DNA from: Methylobacter psychrophilus | GTDB taxonomy: Bacteria > Pseudomonadota > Gammaproteobacteria > Methylococcales > Methylomonadaceae | Assembly: GCF_025583945.1 (NCBI RefSeq) | Contig: NZ_JAOEGU010000031.1 | Span: forward strand, 1 to 44,444 | Length of the DNA stretch: 44,444 nt | Reading direction: 5' to 3' | Part shown: piece by piece, positions 9,708 through 18,294 of the stretch | Layout of the letters: each line of letters starts with the position of its first letter | How positions within the stretch are numbered: the stretch's first letter is position 1 | The notes under the pieces: model-generated | What the model was told of the DNA's origin: nothing | Seen by the model: only the letters and a program-made list of their open reading frames with translations | The model's database searches: none | Translations under genes and position numbers: made by a program

Positions 9708-11201
9708 TTAAGAAAAAAGGATCGACTGGTCTTTTTTTAACTGGGAAATACTCTCTTTTGGCAGGTGAAAAACATTTTTTAAAACCCTGTTCATCACCCA
9801 AATTAACTGGCGGAATTTGTAAGCATCATGATGCGAATCGCCTTTTTGCTCAGAGGTACGCCAGCTCTCTTCATCGGATATACGTAACTCCACACCCAAA
9901 GTATGTTCCTGGGTTTGTTTATTAATCTGATTTCTTCGGGCATATATCGGTGTCCCGGGGATCATGATCTTATGAGTTTCGGCTTCCCTATGGATCGGTA
10001 ATGAAAAACTGATCTTGCATTGAAATTTCCGGTGGCCTAAAGAGGAATGCTGGTTTTTTTTTGCATTCATACTCAGCGCCTCATAAAATGTTTTTGCATT
10101 GGCGAGCAAATCCTGTTCTGTAGAACTTTCTTCATAACCCGCACTTTTTGAAAGACTAATCATTAATCGTCGCACCGCTTCTATCATGCTTTTCGGATCA
10201 TCGAACAGTGTTTGGGTTATCGATTGAGAATTGGTATTTTCCTGAAGAATGACTCCTTTTTTTTGCAAGGCATGAAACAGTTTCAGCGTATCATCCTTGT
10301 CCTTCAGTATAAAAGTAATCGCCAGAATATCCCTGATATCATAAGCTTCTCCCTCCAAATCTTTACCTAATTTGGTCACCATACTTTCCGGACTTTTTAA
10401 TCTGGCTTTAATTTCAGTGATATTAACCCGAACACCATCACCGCTATCAAAAACAAAGCTGTTTTGTTCATCATCAACCGTTATAGATTCTTTTAGCTTA
10501 TGAAAAAATGAGGATATTTTCACAAAGGCATTTTGCGCCGATTCGCTGGCAGGAATATGCTTTGGATTTTCCCAGTCATAATTAAAAAGATCATCAAGAC
10601 TTTGATGTTCTGTTTCCAGAAAAAAGCCTAATTGCGCATAATCATTAATATCCTGACTTTCTTCTTCAATAGACTTGATCAGGTAACCCATCTTTAACAA
10701 GGAACAGGCTGTTTGCTGCCATTCCAGAGAAACATCCCGGTTTTCCCCCTGATAACCATGAAACACCGCTGGATATTTTCTTGAAGAAGCCAGCAAAAAA
10801 AGGTGTCGCGGATCGTCATGAACTATGTCCTGAAAGCCTTTATTATTAAGGACAGCTTCTACCTGCTCAATCGCTTGTAGGCAGCCCCGGTAGAGTTCGG
10901 CGTTGATGGAATCCAGGGCAAAAAGGCCTTCAAGTTGCGGCTTGACAAAAGCAAACATCCAGTTAAAAAAATAGTTATAAGTTCGGTTAATATAAACTTT
11001 GGCTCTCTTCTGCTCACTTTCCTGAAGCTCACCATTACCAATAATATCAAACCCGCGATTATTCATCATTTTGGTCGCCTGCCTGAGCGCCGTCTGATAA
11101 TTATCAGCCGATAATAATAAATAGGGCGTCATCTCGGCTCGATCCAGAATTGAACCAAAAATCTCATGATGAAGCTCCTGACTTGACGATCTCGGTTCCA
11201 T
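9708..11201 (-). CDS. Uncharacterised protein with a divergent RelA/SpoT-like synthetase domain
   Basis: A 497-residue cytoplasmic protein that I cannot assign to a named family with certainty; similar long proteins exist only as uncharacterised families in my memory. Residues 1-230 are mostly helical with no recognised motif. The C-terminal half resembles the (p)ppGpp synthetase fold. R267-x-K269 followed by S273 and K277 matches the ATP-binding RxKxxxSxxxK signature, and YDIRDILAI (287-295) matches the following YDxxavR strand. VELRIS (437-442) with E438 matches the EvQIRT strand, and SEQKGDSHHDAYK (450-462) matches the AExGxAaHxxYK helix. About 95 residues (310-390) are inserted between the ATP-binding part and the later strands. 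The usual Arg after the DI strand is Thr296. Function is inferred only. It lies 183 bases downstream of the CobW/FhcA operon on the same strand. Confidence 0.7.
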   Translation of the reverse strand: MEPRSSSQELHHEIFGSILDRAEMTPYLLLSADNYQTALRQATKMMNNRGFDIIGNGELQESEQKRAKVYINRTYNYFFNWMFAFVKPQLEGLFALDSINAELYRGCLQAIEQVEAVLNNKGFQDIVHDDPRHLFLLASSRKYPAVFHGYQGENRDVSLEWQQTACSLLKMGYLIKSIEEESQDINDYAQLGFFLETEHQSLDDLFNYDWENPKHIPASESAQNAFVKISSFFHKLKESITVDDEQNSFVFDSGDGVRVNITEIKARLKSPESMVTKLGKDLEGEAYDIRDILAITFILKDKDDTLKLFHALQKKGVILQENTNSQSITQTLFDDPKSMIEAVRRLMISLSKSAGYEESSTEQDLLANAKTFYEALSMNAKKNQHSSLGHRKFQCKISFSLPIHREAETHKIMIPGTPIYARRNQINKQTQEHTLGVELRISDEESWRTSEQKGDSHHDAYKFRQLIWVMNRVLKNVFHLPKESISQLKKDQSILFS

Positions 11202-11384
11202 ATTTAATTATCCTCTCTCTCCAAACATCACCAACAGGCAGGTAATAAGATTTACTTTTAACTCATTATATTTAAAATAAATATAATTTGTAGCTATACC
11301 TGTATTTTTTAGAGATTAATAATCTTTTATTTAATAGATCGTCTATTCTTTACAGACGCCTGTTTTCTGAACAGTGATAGTTAT

Positions 11385-12365
11385 TTAAATACTCTGTAAC
11401 TTTGCCATCAGCACTTCTGCCAAACCGCTGACTTCGCCCCGAGTAATAATAACCAGTCTGCCAATCCCGTCATCAGAAGCTCTTATCGGCAGTCTCGCGG
11501 GAGGATAAATTTTTCCCGAAGTTGCTTGTACCAGCAAAGGTTCTTTTTGTTCCGGCGTATAAATCAGGCCTTTAACACGCACCAACTGACTGGGATAGTG
11601 AGTAATCAAGTCGTCCAATACTTTTTGTACGCGTTCCCACGGTAGCGGATGTTCAAGTTGTAAAGAGAGAGTGCTAAAGCCATGATCAGGTAAATCAGAT
11701 AACTTATCATTTCGCAGTTGTCTGAATTTTTTTGGAAAATCAAGTAACACGTCAGGAGCAATATCGCCTTGAACAACAACCAGTCGGTTCGCCGCAGGAG
11801 CCAACTGATCAAGTCGCGTGCTTATTCGTTCAAGTTGTTGAGCGTTTGCCAAGTCTGTTTGGGTCATTACCACGGTATCTGCCCAGGCAAGCTGCGCTCG
11901 TGCTTCAGGAAAGTAGTCAAAATGCTCTTCAGCCATGATCGCTGAAACGGTACTAATAACGCCCTGCAAACTATAGCGCTTGGACAGCCAACGCTCTCTT
12001 AACAAAATATCCAGAATCGGTTCCGGATTGGCAACACCGCTGGTTTCAATGATCACCCGATCGAAAGGTGTATTCCCGGAATCCCAGGCCATGCGCAGAT
12101 TTTTAAGCAGCGGCGTTAACGAGCCTTTAACCTGGCAGCATAAACAGCCACCTGCCAACGTCGACAATGGTATTTTATGCTCCCGCAGTAATTGTTGGTC
12201 AATCGGGGTAGCGCCAAACTCATTAATAATAACCGCAGACCTCGGTACATGAGTTAGCAACTGATTAAGTAGCGTAGTTTTACCGCTACCCAGAAAGCCG
12301 CTGATAATAAACACGGGGATCCGTTCAAGCGCTTTAACGGATGAAGATAAGTTGTAATGATTCAT
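11385..12365 (-). CDS. COG0523/CobW-family GTPase (metallochaperone), third in operon
   Basis: A 326-residue SIMIBI-class GTPase of the COG0523 group, whose members deliver or manage zinc and other transition metals. Walker A is GFLGSGKTT (23-31). The family metal-binding CxCC motif appears as GCLCC (73-77), with Leu where Ile is usual. A Walker B-like ETSGVANPEP follows near residue 110, and a CobW C-terminal domain occupies about 235-320. It is the last gene of a seven-gene minus-strand operon, 32 bases after fhcA. Compared with the other two copies it is the shortest and most diverged, which suggests a different client or partner. Metal identity is inferred from the Zur-like operator and the ZIP gene in the same operon. 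Confidence 0.85.
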   Translation of the reverse strand: MNHYNLSSSVKALERIPVFIISGFLGSGKTTLLNQLLTHVPRSAVIINEFGATPIDQQLLREHKIPLSTLAGGCLCCQVKGSLTPLLKNLRMAWDSGNTPFDRVIIETSGVANPEPILDILLRERWLSKRYSLQGVISTVSAIMAEEHFDYFPEARAQLAWADTVVMTQTDLANAQQLERISTRLDQLAPAANRLVVVQGDIAPDVLLDFPKKFRQLRNDKLSDLPDHGFSTLSLQLEHPLPWERVQKVLDDLITHYPSQLVRVKGLIYTPEQKEPLLVQATSGKIYPPARLPIRASDDGIGRLVIITRGEVSGLAEVLMAKLQSI

Positions 12366-12397
12366 GATATTGAGCGATTAAAGGTATTTAGAGAACA

Positions 12398-14077
12398 TCA
12401 TTTTGGAGATGCCTGACCTGCAAAATAAGGTTCTCCGGCATTATGCCTGACAAAACGCTCGCTATCAGTTTGTCTGAAACTAATGGCATCCACCTTAAAA
12501 TTATCCAGACTCAGATTATAAAATCGATCGTAGTAAGCTTGTATATCACGTTTGATTTTAGCATCAAAAGGCACCTGTATGGTTTGTGTGGTACCGTTAC
12601 GCGGTGTCTGTACTATGCCATTTTTCACCACTAATTCCCCATTTTTAAAGACCAGATCAGCAGCACTAAACATCTCTTCCTTATTATCTTTAAAAGAATA
12701 TACGGCAATATCAGCAATACCACCCGGCATTAAATGCCCACGATCATGTAATCCCAACATACGTGCCGCTGCGGTGCGGGTCATAATAGCCATTTCATAG
12801 AGGGTAAATTCTTTTTTCAAGTCTTTTAGCAAGCTCATGGCAACCGCTTCCTGATTTAACCCGGCCATACATTCAAGACGAAAATCATAATCCATCAATA
12901 ATCTGATTAAATGTGGATAACGCGTAAACGGCCCGCCGTTGGGATGATCGGTAGTAAAGAACAAACGCCAGGGATCTTCGGCCAACAAAAAAACTTCCAA
13001 ACCAATCAGCCATTGCAGACTATTAATAAAACTTTTTTCCTTGTAACGATAAGGTACTACGCCGCCACTACCCTCATCTTCAGCATCCCACATAACCCAT
13101 TTATTGGGTGTAGCGTCATTACGTCGACTATATTGGGCAATGACATCACCCGAAATAGTCACTGTCTGGCCAAACAAAATCTGGCCGACATCCATAGTGA
13201 TATTAAGATGCTTGTTAAAGCCATCAATTAATTTTGCCGCTGCTGATGAAAAACCTCGTGCCCCTTCCGCCCCATAGCCATAAAATTGAATATGCGCCAA
13301 GTGCATGGGCAAACCCTGTGCTGCTTCCATGGTGGCTATCGCAGTATCGACATTACCGGCAATCCCTAAATTATTACAATGCACATGTACCGGATGTGGC
13401 AACTGTATATCGCAGGCGGCACGTTGCAGCGTTTGCAAAATGTGCCGCGAACTGACACCGTAATCCGGCACTATATCATCCAGATCAAAACTGCGCATAT
13501 TCGATTTAAAAGCATTGGCGCCACCGGCGTTAATAACTTTTAGACCCAGACAGCATGTAGCCTGTAATGTCCAGGCAACATAATCGTTAATCTGGTTTTG
13601 AGAGGCTTTGGCACGTAACAGTCGCAATAAAAAATCATCGTTGCCGAGTATCGCAAGGCCTGCAGTATCAATTATGGGAATATCAGCCATTTGTAAATGT
13701 GCATCCAAGGCATTAGCGGGTAGTACAGCCGGTTCAACGACCGTGGTATAACCCATTTTTGCATAGCGATAACCGGTTTCCGTAGTTGACCAACGCGCGG
13801 TACTGAACGCGTGTCCAAGCTTGCGAGCCATACTATTTCGGTGTTGTTCGGGCAGTAACAAGCGTGCCGTATTAACATTGCCGCCAGCAATGTGACTATG
13901 AATATCAATTGCTCCGGCCATAACGACTTTACCGGAGACATCATAGTCCACGTCAATCACAGCTCCCAAATCGGGCATTGCAATAAGCACGCCATCACGA
14001 TAATACAGATCTTGAACGGTGCCATTTAAACCTTGTGCGGGATCGAATAGCTGCCCGCCTTTTAAGCGTGTTAACAT
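12398..14077 (-). CDS. fhcA: Formyltransferase/hydrolase complex subunit A (FhcA, FwdA/FmdA-like)
   Basis: A 559-residue amidohydrolase homologous to formylmethanofuran dehydrogenase subunit A. In methylotrophs it is part of the Fhc complex that transfers formyl from formyl-H4MPT to methanofuran and hydrolyses it to formate. Binuclear zinc-site residues are all visible: His60 and His62 in DIHSHIAGG, the presumed carboxylated Lys180 in LGLKVINAGG, His231/His233 in HVHCNN, His259/His262 in HLAHIQFYGYG, and Asp377 in FTTDHPNGG. Length is normal for the family. It starts one base after the stop of the upstream CobW gene (TAA, A, ATG), so it is translationally coupled. The usual fhcB, fhcC and fhcD neighbours are absent, and it sits instead between two metallochaperone genes under a predicted Zur operator. 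It may be a second, zinc-limitation copy or the only copy; this window cannot tell. Confidence 0.88.
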   Translation of the reverse strand: MLTRLKGGQLFDPAQGLNGTVQDLYYRDGVLIAMPDLGAVIDVDYDVSGKVVMAGAIDIHSHIAGGNVNTARLLLPEQHRNSMARKLGHAFSTARWSTTETGYRYAKMGYTTVVEPAVLPANALDAHLQMADIPIIDTAGLAILGNDDFLLRLLRAKASQNQINDYVAWTLQATCCLGLKVINAGGANAFKSNMRSFDLDDIVPDYGVSSRHILQTLQRAACDIQLPHPVHVHCNNLGIAGNVDTAIATMEAAQGLPMHLAHIQFYGYGAEGARGFSSAAAKLIDGFNKHLNITMDVGQILFGQTVTISGDVIAQYSRRNDATPNKWVMWDAEDEGSGGVVPYRYKEKSFINSLQWLIGLEVFLLAEDPWRLFFTTDHPNGGPFTRYPHLIRLLMDYDFRLECMAGLNQEAVAMSLLKDLKKEFTLYEMAIMTRTAAARMLGLHDRGHLMPGGIADIAVYSFKDNKEEMFSAADLVFKNGELVVKNGIVQTPRNGTTQTIQVPFDAKIKRDIQAYYDRFYNLSLDNFKVDAISFRQTDSERFVRHNAGEPYFAGQASPK

Positions 14078-14078
14078 T

Positions 14079-15068
14079 TTAAATAATTCTACAGCTATCT
14101 AAAGCGTCATGTATTTCTTGCTTGGGCAAATTACGACCAATAAATACCAGCACCGACTCGCGTGCTTCATTCTTTGGCCAAGCAGTCCCAAGATCTTCTG
14201 TCATAAGCATGTGTACACCTTGGCATATCAGCTTTTTTTCACAACCGGCAATATGTATGATGCCCTTATAACGCAATAAATCGTTGCCATATTTACGCAT
14301 CATAATATCCATAAAGGCCATATACTTAACAGCGTCCAAGGGCTTGTCGGTACGGTACACAAACGATGATATACCCGCATCATGCTCATGGCTGACATCG
14401 TCCAGAAAATCGGGTTCAATATCTAAAATGGCATTAAGATTAAAGCCACGTATATCAAGAATTTCACTAATATCGGTTTTACCAAAATGAACCTGCGCGA
14501 TAGGTGCTCTGGCATTGATTGCACGTAATCTTGTTTCCAACTCAATGACTTCTGTCGGTGTTATCAAGTCGGTCTTGGATATCAATAATCGATCAGCAAA
14601 GCCAACCTGTTCTTCTGCCTCATGATTGTCGTCAAGTTGTTTAAGGGCATGCTTGGCATCTACGACAGTAATAATCGCATCCAGCAAATAATATGCATTA
14701 ATCTCTTCTTCAACAAAAAACGTTTGCGCAACCGGAGCAGGATCTGCCAAGCCTGTCGTTTCTATAATGACCCGCTCAAAATGCAGTAAGCCTTGATCAC
14801 GTTTTTCGGCCAACTCGCCTAAAATACGCACCAAATCGCCGCGCACAGTGCAACAAATACAGCCATTGTTCATTTCAACGATTTGCTCCTTACCCTGAAT
14901 AAGCAAGTCATTATCAATACCGGCTTCGCCAAATTCATTTTCAATAACGGCAATACGGTGACCATGCTCCTCAGACAGAATACGATTTAGAAGAGTCGTT
15001 TTTCCTGCACCTAAAAAACCTGTTAAAATCGTGACGGGGACTGGTGTAGAGCGGTTATGATCAAACAT
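14079..15068 (-). CDS. COG0523/CobW-family GTPase (metallochaperone), second in operon
   Basis: A 329-residue COG0523 GTPase of the YjiA/YeiR type. Walker A is GFLGAGKTT (17-25), the metal-binding motif is GCICC (69-73), the Walker B region is ETTGLADPAP, and NKxD-like specificity is provided by SKTD near 169. A CobW C-terminal domain spans about 230-325. An HEHD segment near 229 could add metal ligands. It lies directly upstream of fhcA with a single base between stop and start, the tightest coupling in the operon. That makes it the best candidate for a chaperone dedicated to loading zinc into FhcA, which is inference from position. The preceding gap of 54 bases (15069-15122) shows no separate operator. 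Confidence 0.88.
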   Translation of the reverse strand: MFDHNRSTPVPVTILTGFLGAGKTTLLNRILSEEHGHRIAVIENEFGEAGIDNDLLIQGKEQIVEMNNGCICCTVRGDLVRILGELAEKRDQGLLHFERVIIETTGLADPAPVAQTFFVEEEINAYYLLDAIITVVDAKHALKQLDDNHEAEEQVGFADRLLISKTDLITPTEVIELETRLRAINARAPIAQVHFGKTDISEILDIRGFNLNAILDIEPDFLDDVSHEHDAGISSFVYRTDKPLDAVKYMAFMDIMMRKYGNDLLRYKGIIHIAGCEKKLICQGVHMLMTEDLGTAWPKNEARESVLVFIGRNLPKQEIHDALDSCRII

Positions 15069-15122
15069 TAAAAATCCTGTAAGTGATAAGAAATTATTTG
15101 GTGCGCATCGCGCGTGAGTTTT

Positions 15123-15803
15123 CTAGCCAAAATCAAGCGTTAACAATAACCGGCGTGGCAATTCCTGACTAACCTGCGGCGAACGGTGGACTGCGCCGTG
15201 CTGTTCATTACCTTCCCAAGCACTGCCTTTCAATAATCCCACTGCATAGGCAGGCATGATATAAAGGGCATTAGGATCTAAAATAAGTCCTGATTGCTCG
15301 TCTGTAAATCCGGCAGATCTTTTACCTAATTTACTGCGATCAACATAAGCGCTTTCCAGCCATTCGGTACCCACACCGCCATAGGTGCAAACCAGCCGAC
15401 AAGTAACCGAATCCACATGAAAGCGTGGACACATTGGATGATCCATAGTTCGTAAACGTAAACCAACCCGTTTTAAATCAAATAAGTCACTAAATATTAT
15501 CGCCAGTCGCGCAACGTCTCGACAAAACGTACGATAACCCGGCAAATCCCCGACATGGGGAATCAGCTTAAAAAAATCAAATGTTGCCGATTCTAAATTC
15601 TCCACAACACTGACTTCTTTTTTAGTCAATAAAAGCCTGTTAACAAAGGCCTCCAGCGTACGATCGACGTTTCGCTCAACCAAACAAATGTTGATGTCCG
15701 GTTGGTAAATATTCGACAAATCAACCATCTCAGAGGAAAGAAAGGCATGAACGTATCGGGGCATAAAAACATATTTTGGATTGGCAACCATGGTGAGCCT
15801 CAT
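15123..15803 (-). CDS. DUF1826 family protein
   Basis: A 226-residue soluble protein matching the DUF1826 family by its core CPRFHVDSVTCRLVCTYGG (125-143) followed by GTEWL. It carries an H129-x-D131 pair and a distal H202/H206-R207 (QHGAVHRSPQ), an arrangement like the facial triad of Fe(II)/2-oxoglutarate dioxygenases, though no function is established here. DUF1826 genes are often found beside COG0523 metallochaperone genes, as in this operon. It overlaps the end of the ZIP transporter gene by four bases if the first ATG (15803) is used; a second in-frame ATG lies at 15791. The role in zinc homeostasis is guilt by association. Confidence 0.8.
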   Translation of the reverse strand: MRLTMVANPKYVFMPRYVHAFLSSEMVDLSNIYQPDINICLVERNVDRTLEAFVNRLLLTKKEVSVVENLESATFDFFKLIPHVGDLPGYRTFCRDVARLAIIFSDLFDLKRVGLRLRTMDHPMCPRFHVDSVTCRLVCTYGGVGTEWLESAYVDRSKLGKRSAGFTDEQSGLILDPNALYIMPAYAVGLLKGSAWEGNEQHGAVHRSPQVSQELPRRLLLTLDFG

Positions 15804-16585
15804 TGACTTAGTAACGTGTTTTCAAGAATAATGATTGACTGCATAAAACCAATCCCCAAGCCGAAAATAGTGGTTTGTCCGATCAGATTGGGTATCGTAG
15901 AATGCTCATGCAACGCCGGTATCATGTCGGTAGCGGCAATATAGATAAAGCCTCCGGCAGCAATCGGCAACAAAAAGACCAGCGACGACTCAGCCAACTG
16001 GCTGAATAACAAGGCAAAAACTGCACCAACTACCACGCTCAACGAGCAATAAAAATTGTACAGTACTGCTTTAGCAGGAGAATAACCGCCATACACCAAG
16101 GCTCCAACATCGCCTATTTCTTGGGGAATTTCATGGGCAATAATCGCCAATGTCGTGGTAAAACCCAGCACGGGATCCACCAAAAAACTGCCGCCTATTA
16201 AAATACCATCGACAAAATTATGCACGGCATCACCCATCAAATTCATCTTGGCAATCGGGCGAATAGCAATGTTTTGATCAGATAAATTGACCCTATGGTC
16301 ATGACGCCAACGTACCAGTTTCTCCAGTACAAAGAATAAAAACATACCCAGCAATGCCGTCAAACAGACTGTAGAAATTGAACCCTGACGCTGAACGGCA
16401 TCGGGAATCAGATGAATAAAAGCATCACCCAACAAGACACCTACCGCCAAGGCAACCAGATAAGGAATAATACGCTTAAGGCGCTCCGGTTCAATCCATA
16501 AGGCAAACAATCCACTCATCGAGGTAAGACTAACCAAACAACTTGCGCCAATAGCGCCCGCAACTACTTCAAAGGAAAGATTCAT
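15800..16585 (-). CDS. ZIP-family divalent metal transporter
   Basis: Predicted inner-membrane importer of zinc (or other divalent metals) into the cytoplasm, 261 residues with about seven to eight membrane segments. ZIP signatures are FIHLIPDA (about 56-63), HNFVDG (His122) in the fourth segment, and HEIPQEIGD (His151) in the fifth, the last two forming the metal path. A histidine-bearing cytoplasmic loop (RWRHDHR) lies between them. I placed the start at 16585 because the ATG follows the stop of the preceding small gene as TAA-C-ATG. An upstream frame extension to 16681 overlaps that gene and reads as a non-membrane tail. It is in the predicted Zur operon, consistent with zinc uptake under starvation. 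Confidence 0.87.
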   Translation of the reverse strand: MNLSFEVVAGAIGASCLVSLTSMSGLFALWIEPERLKRIIPYLVALAVGVLLGDAFIHLIPDAVQRQGSISTVCLTALLGMFLFFVLEKLVRWRHDHRVNLSDQNIAIRPIAKMNLMGDAVHNFVDGILIGGSFLVDPVLGFTTTLAIIAHEIPQEIGDVGALVYGGYSPAKAVLYNFYCSLSVVVGAVFALLFSQLAESSLVFLLPIAAGGFIYIAATDMIPALHEHSTIPNLIGQTTIFGLGIGFMQSIIILENTLLSQ

Positions 16586-16586
16586 G

Positions 16587-16826
16587 TTATTGGCCAATCC
16601 GAAAATTTCCTGAAACAGCATGCTTGTGTGTCCTGTAAATAAAGTCGGCAAGCGCATCGGGTAACAGATGCACGAACACATCGACTAATAACATACCCAA
16701 TACTAAAACAAATAAATTGGATGCCATGCGTTGTAAACATTTGCTGCCACTCCGCTGCCATAACAAACCCAAAACCATTAGCAAGACTATGCCTGTCGCA
16801 TGAATAATGTAATCAGGATTGCTCAT
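16587..16826 (-). CDS. Small half-ZIP-like membrane protein
   Basis: A 79-residue protein with two predicted membrane segments (about 7-23 and 36-55). The second, [16 protein letters not shown], matches VGVLLGDAFIHLIPDA of the adjacent full-length ZIP transporter at 10 of 16 positions, including the HLxPDA motif. The N-terminal ATG at 16826 lies inside the end of the upstream CobW gene (14-base overlap), and its TAA is one base from the ZIP ATG, so it is clearly embedded in the operon. It lacks the HNxxDG and HEIP metal-site segments and cannot be a transporter alone. It could be a regulatory or assembly partner of the ZIP protein, or the remnant of a duplication that has kept an open frame. 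Confidence 0.7.
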   Translation of the reverse strand: MSNPDYIIHATGIVLLMVLGLLWQRSGSKCLQRMASNLFVLVLGMLLVDVFVHLLPDALADFIYRTHKHAVSGNFRIGQ

Positions 16827-18021
16827 CAGCAAGCCATTCCGGAAAACTATCCCGGTAGGTTTTCCATTCTTCTTGACCAACAGATAATTCAGTATCACTC
16901 AATAAACATTGATCCAGTTCCCTACGTGTTTGCTCGGCATCGATATTTTGGCCAATAAAAACCAGTTCCTGCCGACAGTCGCCAAAAGGCATTTGCCAAC
17001 TGGCTTGAATGTCAGCAACCATCTCTTCGGGCCATTCGGCCTCCGGCACCGATGCCCACCAGCGACCGGCACAGCCATGTTGCATGGTGCCGCCAGCTTG
17101 TGACCAATTACCTACCCACTCCGGCCGAGAGGCCAGCCAAAAAAAGCCTTTGGAGCGTAGTAAGGTGCCGTTATCCCAATCACTACGATATAAATAATCA
17201 TAAAAACGCTCTGGATGAAATGGCCGGCGGGCGGCATAAATAAAACTGGCTATGCCGTATTCTTCAGTCTCAGGCTTATGGCTGCCACGCATTTCTTGCA
17301 GCCAACCCGATGCCTGCTCTGCTTGTTCAAAATCAAAACGACCCGTATTCAATATTTTATGCAGTGGGGCGTTACCCATAACCATAGGAATGATCTCGGC
17401 ATCCCGGTTCAGGGATTTAAGAATGGCGACTAAATTATCAAGCTCATCACTACAGACCAAATCGGCTTTTGAAATTAAAATAACGTTACTAAACTCAACC
17501 TGCTCAACCAGTAAATCAGCGATATTGCGTTCATCATCAATGCCCAACTCGGCATTAATGTCTTTTAGTGATTGCGCTTCCAGATAATCACGCATGAAAT
17601 TAACGGCATCAACCACTGTCACCATGGTATCGAGTCTGGCAATATCTGATAAACTGACACCGTCGTCATCCCGAAAAGTAAACGTTTCAGCGATCGGCAT
17701 GGGCTCTGCAATACCGGTTGATTCAATCAACAAATAATCGAAACGCCCCGCTTTAGCCAATTTACCGACTTCCACCAACAAATCCTCGCGTAATGTGCAA
17801 CAGATACAGCCATTGCTCATTTCCACCAGTTTTTCTTCAGCACGATTAAGAGTCACTTCATTTTTCACCAGTGCGGCATCAATGTTAATTTCGCTCATAT
17901 CGTTAACGATAACGGCTATTTTCAAGCCCTCGCGATTAGAGAGAATGTGATTAAGCAGGGTGGTTTTTCCGGCGCCTAAAAAACCGGAAAGAACAGTTAC
18001 TGGTAATAATTTTGAAGTCAT
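16813..18021 (-). CDS. COG0523/CobW-family GTPase (zinc metallochaperone type), first in operon
   Basis: A 402-residue COG0523 GTPase of the long form often found under Zur control. Walker A is GFLGAGKTT (13-21), the CxCC metal motif is GCICC (71-75), Walker B is [10 protein letters not shown] near 104, and a guanine-specificity SKAD lies near 184. The C-terminal CobW_C domain (about 255-380) is extended and tryptophan-rich, with FWLASRPEW and a [10 protein letters not shown] segment whose His and Cys could bind metal. It is the promoter-proximal gene of the operon; a perfect Zur-type palindrome sits 43 bases upstream of its ATG. Predicted role: GTP-dependent zinc allocation when zinc is scarce. 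Confidence 0.88.
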   Translation of the reverse strand: MTSKLLPVTVLSGFLGAGKTTLLNHILSNREGLKIAVIVNDMSEINIDAALVKNEVTLNRAEEKLVEMSNGCICCTLREDLLVEVGKLAKAGRFDYLLIESTGIAEPMPIAETFTFRDDDGVSLSDIARLDTMVTVVDAVNFMRDYLEAQSLKDINAELGIDDERNIADLLVEQVEFSNVILISKADLVCSDELDNLVAILKSLNRDAEIIPMVMGNAPLHKILNTGRFDFEQAEQASGWLQEMRGSHKPETEEYGIASFIYAARRPFHPERFYDYLYRSDWDNGTLLRSKGFFWLASRPEWVGNWSQAGGTMQHGCAGRWWASVPEAEWPEEMVADIQASWQMPFGDCRQELVFIGQNIDAEQTRRELDQCLLSDTELSVGQEEWKTYRDSFPEWLADEQS

Positions 18022-18064
18022 TGAGTAGTGTTAGCAGTTAGAAAAGGTTATTGCATTGACTGAG

Positions 18065-18081
18065 ATGTTATAATATAACAT
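18065..18081 (-). promoter_or_regulatory. Predicted Zur operator
   Basis: The 17-bp sequence ATGTTATAATATAACAT is a perfect palindrome around a central A and matches the gammaproteobacterial Zur box core (GTTATANTATAAC). It lies 43 bases upstream of the first CobW gene and overlaps AT-rich sequence that could serve as its -10 region on the minus strand. Zur bound to zinc would repress; zinc starvation would release the seven-gene operon. No second copy was seen elsewhere in the window. The site is read directly; its occupancy by Zur is inferred. Confidence 0.85.
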
Positions 18082-18294
18082 AACAAATAACAACTGCTTT
18101 CTTACTTTTCAGGACTAAAGATAAAGCGTTAACGACTGTGTTTTAGGAATTTTTTTTAACGGCCAGCAACTCTTAAGCAGGGACAGTCTGAGGTTAAACA
18201 GTTCGTGGTAAACTGGGTGAATGATAAACAGTTGTAACCTTAACTTCTATCCGGCAAGCAACCCATATTATGGCCTGCTTGCCGAATACATTTC

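Noticed and set aside
16586-16681. Longer start for the ZIP gene (ATG at 16681)
   Set aside because: The extension overlaps the half-ZIP gene and is not conserved-looking; the TAA-C-ATG junction supports 16585.
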